This document shows, one piece after another, positions 10,512 through 13,170 of a stretch of 13,170 nucleotides of DNA. The stretch is from positions 1 to 13,170 of the forward strand of contig CANQOJ010000045.1 of assembly GCA_947625455.1 (NCBI GenBank), in the 5' to 3' direction. A program made the position numbers and the translations under genes. The notes under the pieces are model-generated. The model ran no database searches. It saw only the letters and a list, made by a program, of their open reading frames with translations, and was not told the DNA's origin. Numbering within the stretch: the stretch's first letter is position 1; every line of letters begins with the position of its first letter. The DNA is from an uncultured Clostridia bacterium (GTDB lineage: Bacteria; Bacillota; Clostridia; Oscillospirales; Ruminococcaceae).

Positions 10512-13170
10512 ATGTCTGATGACAGAAACAACAATGATGATGTTCAGCTTCATCTTACCGACCTTATAGACGTTGAGATATTACAGCAGATACAGGACGC
10601 ATTTTCCGACATGACGGGAATGGCGGCGCTTACGACCGACGAATTTGGAAATCCCGTAACAAAAGGCAGTAACTTCACCGAGTTTTGCATGACTTATACC
10701 CGAATGTCAAAACTTGGAAAAGCACGCTGTGAAAACTGCGACAAGCGCGGCGCGGAAATAACTCTTGAAAGCGGAAAGTCCTGTACATATTACTGCCATG
10801 CGGGGCTGGTGGATTTTGCCGCGCCGATTATGGCAAACGGAGTTATGGTGGGCAGTTTTATCGGCGGTCAGATACTTACAAGCGAACCCGAACTTGAAAA
10901 GTTTGAGGAAATTGCAAAGGAACTTGACATTGATCCCGAAAAATACAAAGAAGCTGTAAAGAAAGTAAGAATAACCGACAAGAAGAGTATTGACAAGGCG
11001 GCGCAGTCGCTTTTCACTATTGCAAATACGCTTTCAAATATTGCGTACAAGAGTTATTGCTTATACCACAGCAACATTGAAATCGAAAAAGCGTCGAATA
11101 TGAAAAGCGACTTTCTGGCAAATATGAGCCACGAGATAAGAACTCCCATGAACGCAATTCTGGGTATGGTCGATTTGGCGCTGAGAGAGGAAATGTCGCC
11201 TGCCGCAAGGGATTTTATAAAACAGATAAAGGCTTCGGGAAAAAATCTTCTTGTTATCATAAACGATATACTTGACTTTTCTAAAATCGAAGCGGGCAAA
11301 ATGGATATAATCGAGGCGACATATGAACCTCTTTCGGTTATAAACGACGTTGCAAGCATTGTAAACAGCAGAATAGGCATAAAGCCCATTGAATTTACAA
11401 TGGATATATCCACAAAGCTTCCGAAAAAGCTTTACGGCGACAATTACAGAGTACATCAGATATTGATAAATCTGCTTAACAATGCCGTAAAGTTTACAAG
11501 GCAGGGCGAGGTGCATTTGTCCGTCAGCTGTGAAATTGACAAAAATGATCCCGAATTTGTCATTATAACTATCTCTATTGCCGATACGGGCATAGGAATA
11601 AAGAAAGAGGATATGAGCAAGCTGTTCAACTCTTTCCAGCAGGTTGACAGCAAGCGAAACCGCAATATAGAAGGTACGGGTTTGGGACTTGCCATTTCGC
11701 AGCAGCTTTTGCGCATGATGAACGGTACGATTTCCGTTGAAAGCGAATATGAAAAAGGCACAAAGTTTACGTTTGTTATCCCGCAGAAAATAATTGACGG
11801 CGCTAACTGCATACCTCCTTTGAGCGAGCCTGAGCAGGCGGCGGTGCTTGTGGAAAATGCATACGTCAGAAAACAGCTTTACAAGGATTTGGACAAAATA
11901 AAGGTCGGATATACCGAAATTTCAAACATAAGCGAAGCGGCGGGCGCGTCGCAGAAGTTTGTGATTGTCGAAGAGCAGTTCTTAAATGAAGAGTTGTTTG
12001 AGTATCTGCGCGCGTATCCCGATGTAATATGCATAGGCATAACAAGTTACACCTACCGCAATACAATTACGGATATTCCGAACATCAAGATACTGCGAAA
12101 GCCCGTTTATTCGCTCAGCCTTTATAACGCAATGGGCATAGCGCATATTGAGCTTGAACTGGACAACAGCGAGGAAAATGCGTTTACATTTGTTGCGCCG
12201 ACAGCAGAGATACTTATAGTTGACGACAACTCTGTAAATCTTACCGTGGCAAAGGGGCTTTTAGAGCCTCTTGAAATGAAGATAGACACTGCCGACAGCG
12301 CGGGGAAAGCCATTGAAATGCTCCACAAAAAGCAGTACGACATAATCTTTATGGACCATATGATGCCCGAAGTTGACGGAGTTGAAGCAACGCATATTAT
12401 ACGCCGTCTTATGCACAATTACGACAATGTTCCGATAATTGCGCTGACGGCAAACGCAGTAAGCGGTGCAAGAGAGATGTTTATTAAAGAGGGCATGAAC
12501 GATTTTGTTGCAAAGCCTATTGAAATAATGGACATAACCTCAAAGCTTAAAATGTGGCTGCCGCCGCACAAGATAGTGCTTACAATGGGCAAAGGCAACG
12601 GACAGAATAAAGAGGGTTCAACACTGCCCGATAAGATTGAGGGATTGAACATCTCCGAAGCGCTTAAACTTCTTGGCAGCGAAACGCTGTTCAAGTCCGT
12701 TTTAAAGGAGTACTTCATTTCAATCGACAAGAAATCTAAATCAATTGAGGGGCATTACAACGAAAACAGAATACGCGACTATACCATTGAGGTTCACGCA
12801 TTAAAGAGCAGTTCAAGGCAAATAGGCGCGGATAAACTTTCAAAGCTTGCGGCAGATCTTGAAAAAGCAGGAAACGAAAACGACATTGAGTTTATCGAGA
12901 AGAACACGCCGTCATTGTTGGAGCAATACAGAGCGTTTAAGGATATTCTGGCGCCGCTGTTTCCCGAATGTACGACTAAAGCAGAAAAACAGGCGGCAAA
13001 CAGCGAGGAAATACGCTCGCTGCTCGGCGAACTGAAAGAAGCGCTCGATAATTTCGATACGTTGCAGGTAGACGACGTTATCGAGAAAATGTCAGCGTAT
13101 GAATACCCCGCCGATCAGCTTGCCCTCTTCAAAAAGCTCAACTCTGCCGCCGAAAACACAGATATCGAGG
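10512..13170 (+). CDS. PocR-domain hybrid histidine kinase with receiver and HPt domains, 3' end beyond window
   Basis: 886 codons are present, open to the right edge, with no membrane helix, so it is a cytoplasmic sensor. The order is as follows. A PocR-type ligand-binding domain (~15-180) carries a cysteine set C59, C73, C76, C91, C95 (RCENC, CTYYCHAGL). The dimerisation domain has H207 (ANMSHEIRTP). The ATPase has an N box (LINLLNNAVKF), ADTGIGI and GTGLGLA. A receiver-like segment (~441-545) lacks the acidic pocket. An intact receiver (~565-682) has DD 571-572, D615 and K668. An HPt domain (~712-815) has H762 in VHALKSSSRQ. Acidic helical sequence follows. PocR domains sense small ligands in other proteins, and the ligand here is unknown. 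The start is ATG at 10512 with GGTGG about 9 nt upstream. Carrying its own HPt, it can run a full relay to the regulator upstream. Confidence 0.92.
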   Translation, partial: MSDDRNNNDDVQLHLTDLIDVEILQQIQDAFSDMTGMAALTTDEFGNPVTKGSNFTEFCMTYTRMSKLGKARCENCDKRGAEITLESGKSCTYYCHAGLVDFAAPIMANGVMVGSFIGGQILTSEPELEKFEEIAKELDIDPEKYKEAVKKVRITDKKSIDKAAQSLFTIANTLSNIAYKSYCLYHSNIEIEKASNMKSDFLANMSHEIRTPMNAILGMVDLALREEMSPAARDFIKQIKASGKNLLVIINDILDFSKIEAGKMDIIEATYEPLSVINDVASIVNSRIGIKPIEFTMDISTKLPKKLYGDNYRVHQILINLLNNAVKFTRQGEVHLSVSCEIDKNDPEFVIITISIADTGIGIKKEDMSKLFNSFQQVDSKRNRNIEGTGLGLAISQQLLRMMNGTISVESEYEKGTKFTFVIPQKIIDGANCIPPLSEPEQAAVLVENAYVRKQLYKDLDKIKVGYTEISNISEAAGASQKFVIVEEQFLNEELFEYLRAYPDVICIGITSYTYRNTITDIPNIKILRKPVYSLSLYNAMGIAHIELELDNSEENAFTFVAPTAEILIVDDNSVNLTVAKGLLEPLEMKIDTADSAGKAIEMLHKKQYDIIFMDHMMPEVDGVEATHIIRRLMHNYDNVPIIALTANAVSGAREMFIKEGMNDFVAKPIEIMDITSKLKMWLPPHKIVLTMGKGNGQNKEGSTLPDKIEGLNISEALKLLGSETLFKSVLKEYFISIDKKSKSIEGHYNENRIRDYTIEVHALKSSSRQIGADKLSKLAADLEKAGNENDIEFIEKNTPSLLEQYRAFKDILAPLFPECTTKAEKQAANSEEIRSLLGELKEALDNFDTLQVDDVIEKMSAYEYPADQLALFKKLNSAAENTDIE

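Noticed and set aside
11054..11812. Long minus-strand open frames inside the PocR kinase region
   Set aside because: They are antisense to well-conserved kinase domains, lack ribosome sites, and arise from codon bias in the real frame.

Overview
The window reads as a chromosome segment of a low-to-moderate GC Bacillota. A Clostridia/Oscillospiraceae (Ruminococcus-like) host is my best guess. The basis is sigma-A promoters of the TTGACA-17-TATAAT type, AGGAGG-like ribosome sites, an FMN riboswitch in front of a RibU-type ECF transporter, a clostridial-type glycogen synthase N-terminus (FAASGGLADV), a DUF5662 protein and a PocR-domain kinase. The taxon is inferred from family resemblance, not from a search.

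Layout. (1) 1-1267, minus: the 5' part of glycogen synthase glgA, running off the left edge. (2) 1268-1572: about 305 nt of non-coding DNA with a probable glgA promoter and the first copy of a 131-bp hairpin element. (3) 1573-3075, minus: a riboflavin unit made of a sigma-A promoter, FMN riboswitch with terminator, ribU, and a DUF5662 gene 6 nt downstream. (4) 3159-3574, plus: a compact unit made of a sigma-A promoter, the second (inverted) copy of the 131-bp element starting at the expected transcription start, a 38-codon ORF missed by length-based ORF calling, and an intrinsic terminator. (5) 3604-3772, minus: a broken duplicate of the last ~55 codons of the hybrid kinase found at 4699. It is followed by a 34-bp sequence shared between the end of the membrane-protein gene and the ribU promoter. 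(6) 3797-9444, minus: a signalling cluster, in transcription order an HD-GYP response regulator, a free HPt protein (23-nt overlap), a terminator hairpin, a membrane-bound hybrid histidine kinase with two receivers, and an eight-helix membrane protein 2 nt behind it. (7) 9552-13170, plus: a divergent signalling operon with a two-receiver response regulator (N-terminal receiver degenerate) and a soluble PocR-type hybrid kinase that runs off the right edge.

How the parts may work together. None of the four complete signalling proteins, nor the visible part of the fifth, carries a recognisable DNA-binding output domain. The only enzymatic output is the HD-GYP domain, a family that hydrolyses cyclic di-GMP. 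A multistep phosphorelay (sensor kinase, receiver, HPt, receiver/HD-GYP) fits the gene content, with the membrane kinase sensing outside through its periplasmic-type loop and the PocR kinase sensing inside. Wiring between them is inference.

The least explained material lies between 3060 and 3820 and at 1411-1541. Two inverted 131-bp elements have compensatory stem changes. One is built into the leader of a tiny protein gene, next to a duplication scar. I see no tRNA, rRNA, CRISPR array, insertion sequence or phage gene.
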